Positions 45,036 to 54,406 are shown, counted from the first letter of the stretch. The stretch is DNA of 64,000 bases from Comamonas resistens (GCF_030064165.1 NZ_CP125947.1:930001-994000), one strand, 5' to 3'. Translations and numbers: made by a program. Notes: generated by a model not told the origin, from the sequence alone.

Positions 45036-45584
45036 ATCACTGCGTGTTCGCTCGAATGCCTGGCGTGTTTGAACCATGTACACGGCTGGACCATCTGGGG
45101 TGGTTACGGTACCTTGCCTCTCAAACCCCGCTTTCTCGTAGCATCGGATCGCTCGCAAGTTGCTCGGCGACGGGTCCGTTTGGATCTTGGTGACCTCGGG
45201 ATCATTGAACAGCAACTCAACCAGTGCTCGAACCAGCTTGGTTCCCAAGCCTTTGCCCAGTTGTGATGCATTCGCCAGTGACTGGTCTATTCCGCGTACT
45301 CCTGGATCGGTTTCTTCTTCCCACCATCCGTCCCCGCTTCCAAGAGCAACGTACGACTGGGCATACCCAATCGGCTCTCCATTCAGCATTGCAATGTATG
45401 GAGTGACGGACTCTTGCGCTAAAACGCTTGGCAAGTACTGTTCCTGTACGTCAGCAAGTGTCGGGCGTGCTTCTTCTCCGCCCCACCACTCGACGATATG
45501 AGATCGATTTAGCCACTCATAGAGCATCGCAAGGTCATGCTCAGTCATGAGGCGCAGTGTGACGGAATCGTTGCTGTTGGTCAC
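45030..45584 (-). CDS. aac(6')-Ib': Aminoglycoside 6'-N-acetyltransferase, AAC(6')-Ib' type
   Basis: A GNAT acetyltransferase of 184 residues that modifies the 6'-amino group of tobramycin, kanamycin and related drugs. The GTG start at 45584 ([11 protein letters not shown]) lies inside the cassette; a longer frame runs back into the previous attC. Residue 102 is Ser ([10 protein letters not shown]), where AAC(6')-Ib has Leu (117 or 119 in longer numberings). That change is known to shift activity from amikacin toward gentamicin. The fluoroquinolone variant is excluded: GDGWWEEE keeps Trp and TTPDGPAV keeps Asp. It is the second cassette from the promoter. Confidence 0.93.
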   Translation of the reverse strand: MTNSNDSVTLRLMTEHDLAMLYEWLNRSHIVEWWGGEEARPTLADVQEQYLPSVLAQESVTPYIAMLNGEPIGYAQSYVALGSGDGWWEEETDPGVRGIDQSLANASQLGKGLGTKLVRALVELLFNDPEVTKIQTDPSPSNLRAIRCYEKAGFERQGTVTTPDGPAVYMVQTRQAFERTRSDA

Positions 45585-45602
45585 GATGCTGTACTTTGTG
45601 AT

Positions 45603-45735
45603 GCCTAACGCCGAGTTCAGCCGCAGGCTGTAAGTTGGTTTTTTGTGGAATACTTTTGCGTAGCAAAACCACAAAAAGGCAACTTACAGGCTGTCGAGTG
45701 CGCGAAGCGCACGCTGCTGGAACGATTTGTTAGGC
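45603..45735 (-). other. attC: attC site of the arr cassette
   Basis: A long hairpin-forming site bounded by GTTAGGC (45729-45735) and GCCTAAC (45603-45609). The arms include GCAGGCTGTAAGTTG and CAACTTACAGGCTG, with inner arms TTTTTTGTGG and CCACAAAAA. At about 133 bp it is one of the longer attC types. Confidence 0.88.
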
Positions 45736-45744
45736 AGGCTCCGC

Positions 45745-46197
45745 TTAATCATATATGACATGAAGTCCATTGCGCTTTAGATTCTCCAAGGAATCCAGCA
45801 TCGCTTTCAGGGCTTCAGCGGAGTGTCCCTCCCACTCTTCAACGACCCCCACAATCTGGAGAGGCTCAGAAGTTCGATAGGACATTGTTGGATTTCCTGG
45901 AAATTTTTTATTGGTAAGATTCGGGTCATCCTCGAAAGGTCCAGTTGGTTCAACTAAGTATATGTATCCCCGGCCATCTAGACCAGACAGTGAAACAGCG
46001 AGTTCAGCCCCCCAAATTGCTGGCTCAAGCATAGCTGAAAAATAAACGTGCTTGAGTGTGCGACCCTCTTCAAAATGAGTGTTGAACCCAGTTGTTAGGA
46101 GTTCACCTACCGATAATTTAGCTTTGGTACCATGATAAAACGGTCCCTGCATATTTTTACAATTTTCATGTGTGGTTGGAATCCAATCTTTAATCAT
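45745..46197 (-). CDS. arr: Rifampin ADP-ribosyltransferase Arr
   Basis: Inactivates rifamycins by ADP-ribosylation at the C23 hydroxyl, using NAD. The 150-residue product has GPFYHGTKAKLSVGELL, KHVYFSAMLEPAIWGAELA and IYLVEPTGPFEDDPNLTNKK, the Arr fold and NAD-site segments. It differs at many positions from the common Arr-2/Arr-3 sequences as I recall them, so it may be a less common allele. It is the first cassette after attI1 and should be the better expressed of the two. Confidence 0.92.
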   Translation of the reverse strand: MIKDWIPTTHENCKNMQGPFYHGTKAKLSVGELLTTGFNTHFEEGRTLKHVYFSAMLEPAIWGAELAVSLSGLDGRGYIYLVEPTGPFEDDPNLTNKKFPGNPTMSYRTSEPLQIVGVVEEWEGHSAEALKAMLDSLENLKRNGLHVIYD

Positions 46198-46230
46198 TCT
46201 TCACTCCGAAGGTTGGGAAAAGGTTTGACA

Positions 46231-46300
46231 GCCTAACTTTGTTTTAGGGCGACTGCCCTGCTGCGTAACATCGTTGCTGCTCCATAACATCAAACATCGA
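46231..46300 (-). other. attI1: attI1 recombination site
   Basis: The class 1 integron insertion site between intI1 and the first cassette. GCCTAAC at 46231-46237 is the crossover core, and the typical attI1 arm sequence (AACATCGTTGCTGC, GCGTAACG) extends toward intI1. Confidence 0.9.
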
Positions 46301-46372
46301 CCCACGGCGTAACGCGCTTGCTGCTTGGATGCCCGAGGCATAGACTGTACAAAAAAACAGTCATAACAAGCC

Positions 46373-47170
46373 ATGAAAACCGCCACTGCGCCGTTACCAC
46401 CGCTGCGTTCGGTCAAGGTTCTGGACCAGTTGCGTGAGCGCATACGCTACTTGCATTACAGCTTACGAACCGAACAGGCTTATGTCCACTGGGTTCGTGC
46501 CTTCATCCGTTTCCACGGTGTGCGTCACCCGGCAACCTTGGGCAGCAGCGAAGTCGAGGCATTTCTGTCCTGGCTGGCGAACGAGCGCAAGGTTTCGGTC
46601 TCCACGCATCGTCAGGCATTGGCGGCCTTGCTGTTCTTCTACGGCAAGGTGCTGTGCACGGATCTGCCCTGGCTTCAGGAGATCGGAAGACCTCGGCCGT
46701 CGCGGCGCTTGCCGGTGGTGCTGACCCCGGATGAAGTGGTTCGCATCCTCGGTTTTCTGGAAGGCGAGCATCGTTTGTTCGCCCAGCTTCTGTATGGAAC
46801 GGGCATGCGGATCAGTGAGGGTTTGCAACTGCGGGTCAAGGATCTGGATTTCGATCACGGCACGATCATCGTGCGGGAGGGCAAGGGCTCCAAGGATCGG
46901 GCCTTGATGTTACCCGAGAGCTTGGCACCCAGCCTGCGCGAGCAGCTGTCGCGTGCACGGGCATGGTGGCTGAAGGACCAGGCCGAGGGCCGCAGCGGCG
47001 TTGCGCTTCCCGACGCCCTTGAGCGGAAGTATCCGCGCGCCGGGCATTCCTGGCCGTGGTTCTGGGTTTTTGCGCAGCACACGCATTCGACCGATCCACG
47101 GAGCGGTGTCGTGCGTCGCCATCACATGTATGACCAGACCTTTCAGCGCGCCTTCAAACGTGCCGTAGAA
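46373..47170 (+). pseudogene. intI1: Class 1 integron integrase, 3' truncated by IS26
   Basis: The first 266 codons match IntI1 ([32 protein letters not shown] holds the first catalytic Arg; [15 protein letters not shown] is the IntI-specific patch). IS26 begins at 47171 after KRAVE. The HTLRHSFAT, GHSDVSTT and catalytic Tyr segments are lost, so it cannot catalyse recombination. Arg32 and His39 are the residues that go with the PcW promoter. The frame runs on into IS26 for about 54 codons. Confidence 0.95.
46460..46488 (-). promoter_or_regulatory. Pc: Integron cassette promoter Pc, weak PcW form
   Basis: On the minus strand, TGGACA (46483-46488) and TAAGCT (46460-46465) are separated by 17 bp: the weak PcW variant, inside intI1. 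The second site P2 (TTGTTA, TACAGT near 46348-46373) has a 14-bp spacer and so should be inactive. Cassette expression is thus expected to be low. Confidence 0.9.
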
Positions 47171-47990
47171 GGCACTGTTGCAAAGTTAGCGATGAGGCAG
47201 CCTTTTGTCTTATTCAAAGGCCTTACATTTCAAAAACTCTGCTTACCAGGCGCATTTCGCCCAGGGGATCACCATAATAAAATGCTGAGGCCTGGCCTTT
47301 GCGTAGTGCACGCATCACCTCAATACCTTTGATGGTGGCGTAAGCCGTCTTCATGGATTTAAATCCCAGCGTGGCGCCGATTATCCGTTTCAGTTTGCCA
47401 TGATCGCATTCAATCACGTTGTTCCGGTACTTAATCTGTCGGTGTTCAACGTCAGACGGGCACCGGCCTTCGCGTTTGAGCAGAGCAAGCGCGCGACCAT
47501 AGGCGGGCGCTTTATCCGTGTTGATGAATCGCGGGATCTGCCACTTCTTCACGTTGTTGAGGATTTTACCCAGAAACCGGTATGCAGCTTTGCTGTTACG
47601 ACGGGAGGAGAGATAAAAATCGACAGTGCGGCCCCGGCTGTCGACGGCCCGGTACAGATACGCCCAGCGGCCATTGACCTTCACGTAGGTTTCATCCATG
47701 TGCCACGGGCAAAGATCGGAAGGGTTACGCCAGTACCAGCGCAGCCGTTTTTCCATTTCAGGCGCATAACGCTGAACCCAGCGGTAAATCGTGGAGTGAT
47801 CGACATTCACTCCGCGTTCAGCCAGCATCTCCTGCAGCTCACGGTAACTGATGCCGTATTTGCAGTACCAGCGTACGGCCCACAGAATGATGTCACGCTG
47901 AAAATGCCGGCCTTTGAATGGGTTCATGTGCAGCTCCATCAGCAAAAGGGGATGATAAGTTTATCACCACCGACTATTTGCAACAGTGCC
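47171..47990 (-). mobile_element. IS26, left copy
   Basis: Exactly 820 bp with ends GGCACTGTTGCAAA / TTTGCAACAGTGCC. It has the same orientation and the same transposase as the copy at 50824-51643. The flanking 8-bp sequences do not match, so no target duplication remains. It cuts intI1 and borders mph(E). Confidence 0.96.
47223..47927 (-). CDS. tnpA: IS26 transposase (left copy)
   Basis: An IS6-family DDE transposase of 234 residues starting [20 protein letters not shown]. The catalytic Asp lie in [13 protein letters not shown] and [11 protein letters not shown], and the Glu in [12 protein letters not shown]. It is intact, so IS26 conservative or copy-in cointegrate formation should be possible. 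Confidence 0.96.
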
Positions 47991-48010
47991 TCAGCAATCA
48001 TATTTTTAAA

Positions 48011-48895
48011 TTATATAACTCCCAACTGAGCTTTTGCTCCAACGATAAGGCTTTCATTTTGAGTTTCTAAGGCAAATAAACCATACATCAAAGGAGAGGC
48101 CGCTGCTCTTTCTAAAGTCTGTTCATATAGTTTATTCCAAACTTTACCCCCTAGTTTTTCATACTCGATGATTAGAGTTTTGAGGCTTTCTTCTCCAAAC
48201 AAAGTTACATGCCCAGCAAAATCAATCGCTGGGTCATCTATATGGGCTGTTGACCAATCAATAACGCCTGAAACAGCTCCATCCTTTGAAGCTAGTACAT
48301 GCCCAGCATATAAATCGCCATGTATAAATTGGGTGAAATCTGCCCATAGAACATCATTATCCAACCATTTTCTGTAGCGGGTTTCCAATTGCTCACTTAT
48401 ACCAATTTCAGATTTTACTAACTGCAAATTGTTTGCTATTTCAGGTCTTAAATCTGAAGGTTTCATAATTTTCAAATCATTTTCCCGAACTTCTTTTTCA
48501 GGAATACTATGGATTTCAAATAAGGTTTTTGCCAAAGATGTTATGTATTTCGGGCTATCTTTGTCCATATTCCAAATTATTTCATAGGTTTCAGCATCCA
48601 AATTTAAAACAGGATTATCTTTAAGTATGGGATAAGCCACTAATTCTGTAGATGAAATTCTCCAATCAGGAACCTCTACAGAAAGATGTTTTTTTACCAA
48701 TTCTAAAATGCGTTTTTCTTTCTTGATTTGTTCCCTCATGCCATCACGACGAGGAATACGCAGCAACCATTGTTGCCCCTTTGTATCAAGAGCAAAAACG
48801 ACCTTAAAATCAATGCCCATTTCATTGAAATTCATTTTGTCCGTAAGCAACAAGCCGTGTGCTTCAGCAAGTGATTGAATATCTTGAATTGTCAT
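48011..48895 (-). CDS. mph(E): Macrolide 2'-phosphotransferase Mph(E)
   Basis: Phosphorylates the 2'-hydroxyl of 14- and 15-membered macrolides using GTP. The 294-residue kinase has the N-terminal lobe (LTDKMNFNEMGIDFKVVFAL ... WLLRIPRR), the catalytic loop FIHGDLYAGHVLAS and the metal-binding VIDWSTAHIDDPAID. It is AT-rich compared with the surroundings. It lies 55 bp downstream of msr(E), the usual pairing first seen on Acinetobacter-type plasmids, and is probably co-transcribed with it. Confidence 0.96.
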   Translation of the reverse strand: MTIQDIQSLAEAHGLLLTDKMNFNEMGIDFKVVFALDTKGQQWLLRIPRRDGMREQIKKEKRILELVKKHLSVEVPDWRISSTELVAYPILKDNPVLNLDAETYEIIWNMDKDSPKYITSLAKTLFEIHSIPEKEVRENDLKIMKPSDLRPEIANNLQLVKSEIGISEQLETRYRKWLDNDVLWADFTQFIHGDLYAGHVLASKDGAVSGVIDWSTAHIDDPAIDFAGHVTLFGEESLKTLIIEYEKLGGKVWNKLYEQTLERAAASPLMYGLFALETQNESLIVGAKAQLGVI

Positions 48896-48950
48896 TTTTA
48901 ATTTCCTTTAAAGAGTTCAATAATTAATGTTCGGATTAGATTGGCTATCA

Positions 48951-50426
48951 TTAACAATCTCTCTCAAAAGTCTTGATGATTTTGTGGTCTTTGATCTCGT
49001 AGATAATGTCAGCAATATTATCGACCAATTGCTTGTCATGAGATACGAAGATAATAGTTCCTGCATAGGACTTCATCATTGTTTCTAATGCGGCAATACT
49101 TTTTAGGTCAAGATAGTTTCCTGGTTCATCCATAAGCAAAATATTATATTTTCCTAAAAGCATTTTGGATAAAAGCAGTTTGATGATTTCACCTCCCGAT
49201 AAGTCGGATAAGTTTTTTTGAATATCATTCGCTCCGATCCCCATTGAAGCCAATACTGCACGAATTTCCGCAACTGTGTACTCGCACTCTTCCTGCATAA
49301 AGGAGAGCACAGATTTATGCGTGTTAAATTTATATCCTGTTTGTGTAAAGTAGCCAATTTCAGCTTTTGGAGATATGGTTAATCCATCAGCACGTTCTGA
49401 TATCATTTTTAACAAGGACGTTTTCCCTGTTCCATTCGATCCAGTTATAGCGACTTTAGCGCCAAGCGGTATTATAAAGTTAGCGTCATCAAAGATAGTA
49501 CGGCTACCAAATTTTAAGCTCAGACCATCTGCCGTAATCGGGAACTTATTGTGCAGTTCTAGGGCTGAACTTTGACGAAAACGAATAGAACGCAAATGCT
49601 CTGGTGCTTGAATATCTTCTAATGCAGCCAAACGCTTTTCCATACTCTTAGCTGCCTGATACAGTTTTCTTTGCTTGGTGCCAGTCATTTTTGCATGCCC
49701 AAGTCGTCCAGCACTTTCGGTAGAGTTTTTGGATTTTTCTCCTTTTTTCTTATTGTCTAATCGATTAGCTTGCTGGCGTTTTTCTTGCACAGCAGATTCT
49801 AATCGCTCCCGTTCCTTCATCATCAGCTCATATTCTACGGCTTGGTGTTGTCGCTCTTCTTCTTTTTGACGCAAGTAATCCGAGTAACCACCCCAATATT
49901 CCGTAATTTTACCGTCTTTTAACTCCCATATCTTGTCTACAACCATATCAAGAAAATATCGGTCATGACTGATAACAAGTAATGCTCCATCAAATGCTTT
50001 AAGTTGACCAATAAGTAGATCTATTCCATTGAGATCAAGGTGGCTGGTTGGTTCATCCGCTAGAATGCCATGTACTTGTTGGGAAAATGCGGCAGCAATT
50101 TTTGCACGAGTTTCCTCTCCGCCACTCATTGTGTCGTTTTGTACATTGGAAACACCAAGGCGAGATAACATTGCCCGGTCTTCGACCGTTTCTATTTCGA
50201 TTCCGCCCAGTTGGCTGATATGTGCAAAATCACCAAAACGCTGTAATGTCGCTTCGGCTAAAACAATTTCGCCATTAAGTACTTTGAGTAAACTACTCTT
50301 TCCTGCTCCGTTATCACCCACAAGACCAATACGGTCATAAGAGTGAATTTCCAATTCATCAATATCCAAAACATCACGCCCAGCATAATCCAAGCGTATG
50401 TTTCTCGCTTTAATAATTAAACTCAT
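48951..50426 (-). CDS. msr(E): ABC-F ribosomal protection protein Msr(E)
   Basis: A cytoplasmic ABC-F protein of 491 residues that removes macrolides and streptogramin B from the ribosome. It has two ATPase domains: first GDNGAGKSS, with [10 protein letters not shown] and [11 protein letters not shown]; second GSNGTGKTS, with LSGGE and [14 protein letters not shown] charged linker (about 185-300, [20 protein letters not shown]) reaches the drug site. There are no membrane segments. A hairpin with a T-run sits in its leader (50515-50554). It is low in GC, like mph(E). Confidence 0.96.
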   Translation of the reverse strand: MSLIIKARNIRLDYAGRDVLDIDELEIHSYDRIGLVGDNGAGKSSLLKVLNGEIVLAEATLQRFGDFAHISQLGGIEIETVEDRAMLSRLGVSNVQNDTMSGGEETRAKIAAAFSQQVHGILADEPTSHLDLNGIDLLIGQLKAFDGALLVISHDRYFLDMVVDKIWELKDGKITEYWGGYSDYLRQKEEERQHQAVEYELMMKERERLESAVQEKRQQANRLDNKKKGEKSKNSTESAGRLGHAKMTGTKQRKLYQAAKSMEKRLAALEDIQAPEHLRSIRFRQSSALELHNKFPITADGLSLKFGSRTIFDDANFIIPLGAKVAITGSNGTGKTSLLKMISERADGLTISPKAEIGYFTQTGYKFNTHKSVLSFMQEECEYTVAEIRAVLASMGIGANDIQKNLSDLSGGEIIKLLLSKMLLGKYNILLMDEPGNYLDLKSIAALETMMKSYAGTIIFVSHDKQLVDNIADIIYEIKDHKIIKTFERDC

Positions 50427-50514
50427 TTTTATTTACTCCTGTTTAGCTCTTGAAATTTTTTATGCAGCAAACAGGATTTAGGTGAAAACAAAAGCTAGCA
50501 TCACAGTGTCCTCC

Positions 50515-50554
50515 CAAAAAAAAAGCTATTCATCCACAGGGTGGACAAATAGCT
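50515..50554 (-). terminator. Terminator-like attenuator in the msr(E) leader
   Basis: On the minus strand, AGCTATTTGTCCAC / GTGGATGAATAGCT forms a stem followed by about 10 T, 90-130 bp upstream of msr(E). It fits antibiotic-controlled transcription attenuation. The rest of the 50427-50823 gap is AT-rich and holds a further 10-bp inverted pair AAGACACAAC / GTTGTGTCTT (50645-50654, 50694-50703). Confidence 0.7.
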
Positions 50555-50823
50555 AGTCAATTAAGTTATAACTGGAAACTATGCACTAAAAGCATACTTA
50601 TAAATTAAGCATACTTTTACTTTATATATCCGCATATATTCTTAAAGACACAACAAAAGCCCACCATTATAAAATAGTGTCACTATGCAAATAGTTGTGT
50701 CTTAACGAATGCGGATAGAATGCATAAACTTACCTAAAAAATAAAATTCAGTTTTATGATAACTTTACTGTTAAAAGAAGTCTAGACAACCTTGTTTTAT
50801 GCTTGGATATAAGGCTTATTTTA

Positions 50824-51643
50824 GGCACTGTTGCAAAGTTAGCGATGAGGCAGCCTTTTGTCTTATTCAAAGGCCTTACATTTCAAAAACTCTGCTTACC
50901 AGGCGCATTTCGCCCAGGGGATCACCATAATAAAATGCTGAGGCCTGGCCTTTGCGTAGTGCACGCATCACCTCAATACCTTTGATGGTGGCGTAAGCCG
51001 TCTTCATGGATTTAAATCCCAGCGTGGCGCCGATTATCCGTTTCAGTTTGCCATGATCGCATTCAATCACGTTGTTCCGGTACTTAATCTGTCGGTGTTC
51101 AACGTCAGACGGGCACCGGCCTTCGCGTTTGAGCAGAGCAAGCGCGCGACCATAGGCGGGCGCTTTATCCGTGTTGATGAATCGCGGGATCTGCCACTTC
51201 TTCACGTTGTTGAGGATTTTACCCAGAAACCGGTATGCAGCTTTGCTGTTACGACGGGAGGAGAGATAAAAATCGACAGTGCGGCCCCGGCTGTCGACGG
51301 CCCGGTACAGATACGCCCAGCGGCCATTGACCTTCACGTAGGTTTCATCCATGTGCCACGGGCAAAGATCGGAAGGGTTACGCCAGTACCAGCGCAGCCG
51401 TTTTTCCATTTCAGGCGCATAACGCTGAACCCAGCGGTAAATCGTGGAGTGATCGACATTCACTCCGCGTTCAGCCAGCATCTCCTGCAGCTCACGGTAA
51501 CTGATGCCGTATTTGCAGTACCAGCGTACGGCCCACAGAATGATGTCACGCTGAAAATGCCGGCCTTTGAATGGGTTCATGTGCAGCTCCATCAGCAAAA
51601 GGGGATGATAAGTTTATCACCACCGACTATTTGCAACAGTGCC
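50824..51643 (-). mobile_element. IS26, right copy
   Basis: 820 bp, with a transposase identical to the copy at 47171-47990 and in direct orientation, so the two bound a 4.5-kb mph(E)-msr(E) unit. No matching 8-bp target duplication is seen. It truncates a pecM-like gene at 51644. Confidence 0.96.
50876..51580 (-). CDS. tnpA: IS26 transposase (right copy)
   Basis: Has the same 234-residue sequence as the transposase of the left copy, with both catalytic Asp and the Glu. Direct copies like these allow loss of the central unit by homologous recombination, leaving one IS26. Confidence 0.96.
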   Translation of the reverse strand: MNPFKGRHFQRDIILWAVRWYCKYGISYRELQEMLAERGVNVDHSTIYRWVQRYAPEMEKRLRWYWRNPSDLCPWHMDETYVKVNGRWAYLYRAVDSRGRTVDFYLSSRRNSKAAYRFLGKILNNVKKWQIPRFINTDKAPAYGRALALLKREGRCPSDVEHRQIKYRNNVIECDHGKLKRIIGATLGFKSMKTAYATIKGIEVMRALRKGQASAFYYGDPLGEMRLVSRVFEM

Positions 51644-52171
51644 GTCCTGGGGGCTATTTGCGGAACTGCGGGCGTGGCGCTGTTGGTGTTGACACCAAAC
51701 GCAGCGCTAGATCCTGTCGGCGTCGCAGCGGGCCTGGCGGGGGCGGTTTCCATGGCGTTCGGAACCGTGCTGACCCGCAAGTGGCAACCTCCCGTGCCTC
51801 TGCTCACCTTTACCGCCTGGCAACTGGCGGCCGGAGGACTTCTGCTCGTTCCAGTAGCTTTAGTGTTTGATCCGCCAATCCCGATGCCTACAGGAACCAA
51901 TGTTCTCGGCCTGGCGTGGCTCGGCCTGATCGGAGCGGGTTTAACCTACTTCCTTTGGTTCCGGGGGATCTCGCGACTCGAACCTACAGTTGTTTCCTTA
52001 CTGGGCTTTCTCAGCCCGGGGACCGCCGTGTTGCTAGGATGGTTGTTCTTGGATCAGACGCTGAGTGCGCTTCAAATCATCGGCGTCCTGCTCGTGATCG
52101 GGAGTATCTGGCTGGGCCAACGTTCCAACCGCACTCCTAGGGCGCGTATAGCTTGCCGGAAGTCGCCTTGA
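51644..52171 (+). pseudogene. pecM: EamA/PecM-like transporter fragment of the tet(A) region
   Basis: About 175 codons of a DMT-superfamily transporter remain (LDPVGVAAGLAGAVSMAFGTVLTRK, LGLAWLGLIGAGLTYFLWFRG, LSALQIIGVLLVIGSIWLGQR). The 5' part is removed by IS26. This gene normally lies beside tet(A) in Tn1721-type regions, convergent with it, as here. Confidence 0.9.
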
Positions 52172-52202
52172 CCCGCATGGCATAGGCCTATCGTTTCCAC
52201 GA

Positions 52203-53402
52203 TCAGCGATCGGCTCGTTGCCCTGCGCCGCTCCAAAGCCCGCGACGCAGCGCCGGCAGGCAGAGCAAGTAGAGGGCAGCGCCTGCAATCCATGCCCACC
52301 CGTTCCACGTTGTTATAGAAGCCGCATAGATCGCCGTGAAGAGGAGGGGTCCGACGATCGAGGTCAGGCTGGTGAGCGCCGCCAGTGAGCCTTGCAGCTG
52401 CCCCTGACGTTCCTCATCCACCTGCCTGGACAACATTGCTTGCAGCGCCGGCATTCCGATGCCACCCGAAGCAAGCAGGACCATGATCGGGAACGCCATC
52501 CATCCCCGTGTCGCGAAGGCAAGCAGGATGTAGCCTGTGCCGTCGGCAATCATTCCGAGCATGAGTGCCCGCCTTTCGCCGAGCCGGGCGGCTACAGGGC
52601 CGGTGATCATTGCCTGGGCGAGTGAATGCAGAATGCCAAATGCGGCAAGCGAAATGCCGATCGTGGTCGCGTCCCAGTGAAAGCGATCCTCGCCGAAAAT
52701 GACCCAAAGCGCGGCCGGCACCTGTCCGACAAGTTGCATGATGAAGAAGACCGCCATCAGGGCGGCGACGACGGTCATGCCCCGGGCCCACCGGAACGAA
52801 GCGAGCGGGTTGAGAGCCTCCCGGCGTAACGGCCGGCGTTCGCCTTTGTGCGACTCCGGCAAAAGGAAACAGCCCGTCAGGAAATTGAGGCCGTTCAAGG
52901 CTGCCGCGGCGAAGAACGGAGCGTGGGGGGAGAAACCGCCCATCAGCCCACCGAGCACAGGTCCCGCGACCATCCCGAACCCGAAACAGGCGCTCATGAA
53001 GCCGAAGTGCCGCGCGCGCTCATCGCCATCAGTGATATCGGCAATATAAGCGCCGGCTACCGCCCCAGTCGCCCCGGTGATGCCGGCCACGATCCGCCCG
53101 ATATAGAGAACCCAAAGGAAAGGCGCCGTCGCCATGATGGCGTAGTCGACAGCAGCGCCGGCCAGCGAGACGAGCAAGACCGGCCGCCGCCCGAAACGAT
53201 CCGACAGCGCGCCCAGCACAGGTGCGCAGGCAAATTGCATCAACGCATACAGCGCCAGCAGAATGCCATAGTGGGCGGTGACGTCGTTCGAGTGAACCAG
53301 ATCGCGCAGGAGGCCCGGCAGCACCGGCATAATCAGGCCGATGCCGACAGCGTCGAGCGCGACAGTGCTCAGAATTACGATCAGGGGTCTGTTGGGTTTC
53401 AC
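52203..53402 (-). CDS. tet(A): Tetracycline efflux protein Tet(A)
   Basis: A 12-helix MFS drug/proton antiporter of 399 residues that exports Mg-tetracycline. The start is GTG at 53402 (KPNRPLIVILSTVALDAVG). A 424-residue reading from an upstream ATG is sometimes used. Motif A is GALSDRFGRRPVLL; GDERARHFGFMSACFG lies in the central half. It is complete, unlike tet(G). Divergent tetR with two operators makes it tetracycline-inducible. It belongs to the Tn1721-type segment. Confidence 0.96.
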   Translation of the reverse strand: MKPNRPLIVILSTVALDAVGIGLIMPVLPGLLRDLVHSNDVTAHYGILLALYALMQFACAPVLGALSDRFGRRPVLLVSLAGAAVDYAIMATAPFLWVLYIGRIVAGITGATGAVAGAYIADITDGDERARHFGFMSACFGFGMVAGPVLGGLMGGFSPHAPFFAAAALNGLNFLTGCFLLPESHKGERRPLRREALNPLASFRWARGMTVVAALMAVFFIMQLVGQVPAALWVIFGEDRFHWDATTIGISLAAFGILHSLAQAMITGPVAARLGERRALMLGMIADGTGYILLAFATRGWMAFPIMVLLASGGIGMPALQAMLSRQVDEERQGQLQGSLAALTSLTSIVGPLLFTAIYAASITTWNGWAWIAGAALYLLCLPALRRGLWSGAGQRADR

Positions 53403-53451
53403 GTCTGGCCTCCGGACCAGCCTCCGCTGGTCCGATTGAACGCGCGGATTC

Positions 53452-53499
53452 TTTATCACTGATAAGTTGGTGGACATATTATTGTTTATCAGTGATAAA
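53452..53499. promoter_or_regulatory. tetO: Two TetR(A) operators between tetR and tet(A)
   Basis: Palindromes TTATCACTGATAA (53453-53465) and TTATCAGTGATAA (53486-53498) are 33 bp apart in the divergent promoter region, as in the classical tet regulation unit. Confidence 0.93.
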
Positions 53500-53508
53500 G
53501 TGTCAAGC

Positions 53509-54159
53509 ATGACAAAGTTGCAGCCGAATACAGTGATCCGTGCCGCCCTGGACCTGTTGAACGAGGTCGGCGTAGACGGTCTGACGACACGCAAACTGGC
53601 GGAACGGTTGGGGGTTCAGCAGCCGGCGCTTTACTGGCACTTCAGGAACAAGCGGGCGCTGCTCGACGCACTGGCCGAAGCCATGCTGGCGGAGAATCAT
53701 ACGCATTCGGTGCCGAGAGCCGACGACGACTGGCGCTCATTTCTGATCGGGAATGCCCGCAGCTTCAGGCAGGCGCTGCTCGCCTACCGCGATGGCGCGC
53801 GCATCCATGCCGGCACGCGACCGGGCGCACCGCAGATGGAAACGGCCGACGCGCAGCTTCGCTTCCTCTGCGAGGCGGGTTTTTCGGCCGGGGACGCCGT
53901 CAATGCGCTGATGACAATCAGCTACTTCACTGTTGGGGCCGTGCTTGAGGAGCAGGCCGGCGACAGCGATGCCGGCGAGCGCGGCGGCACCGTTGAACAG
54001 GCTCCGCTCTCGCCGCTGTTGCGGGCCGCGATAGACGCCTTCGACGAAGCCGGTCCGGACGCAGCGTTCGAGCAGGGACTCGCGGTGATTGTCGATGGAT
54101 TGGCGAAAAGGAGGCTCGTTGTCAGGAACGTTGAAGGACCGAGAAAGGGTGACGATTGA
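53509..54159 (+). CDS. tetR(A): Tetracycline repressor TetR, class A
   Basis: The 216-residue repressor starts at the ATG at 53509 (MTKLQPNTVIRAALDLL). An in-frame ATG 14 codons earlier lies within the operator region. It has the DNA-binding helices LTTRKLAERLGVQQPALYWHF and the drug-binding core (YRDGARIHAGTRPG). It is clearly related to TetR(G) at 41285, so the transposon carries two TetR systems that might cross-talk at similar operators. Confidence 0.95.
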   Translation: MTKLQPNTVIRAALDLLNEVGVDGLTTRKLAERLGVQQPALYWHFRNKRALLDALAEAMLAENHTHSVPRADDDWRSFLIGNARSFRQALLAYRDGARIHAGTRPGAPQMETADAQLRFLCEAGFSAGDAVNALMTISYFTVGAVLEEQAGDSDAGERGGTVEQAPLSPLLRAAIDAFDEAGPDAAFEQGLAVIVDGLAKRRLVVRNVEGPRKGDD

Positions 54160-54190
54160 TCAGGACCGCTGCCGGAGCGCAACCCACTCA

Positions 54191-54406
54191 CTACAGCAGA
54201 GCCATGTAGACAACATCCCCTCCCCCTTTCCACCGCGTCAGACGCCCGTAGCAGCCCGCTACGGGCTTTTTCATGCCCTGCCCTAGCGTCCAAGCCTCAC
54301 GGCCGCGCTCGGCCTCTCTGGCGGCCTTCTGGCGCTCCTGCTGCGGCGTCCGCTCGTGGGCCGTGGCGCGGGTCCGCGCGCCGGCCTCGTGCGCCTGGCG
54401 CTCGCG
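54191..54406 (-). pseudogene. Arg/Glu-rich reading-frame remnant, possibly a plasmid mobilisation gene tail
   Basis: The minus-strand frame is open from the internal inverted repeat to a TAG at 54191. It reads Arg/Glu/Ala-rich sequence (QQERQKAAREAERGREAWT) and then GQGMKKPVAGCYGRLTRW. It lacks a start. It recalls the charged tails of mobilisation proteins found next to tetR in IncP-type plasmids, but I cannot confirm this. The hairpin CGTAGC / GCTACG with GGGCTTTTT (54247-54272) could act as a terminator for tetR. Confidence 0.35.

Noticed and set aside
45030..45674. Fluoroquinolone-acetylating aac(6')-Ib-cr
   Set aside because: Trp and Asp are kept at the two diagnostic positions, and the first 30 codons of this frame come from the preceding attC.
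47171..51643. Classical composite transposon with target duplication
   Set aside because: The two IS26 copies are direct but their outer 8-bp flanks do not match, so only an IS26-bounded unit can be claimed.
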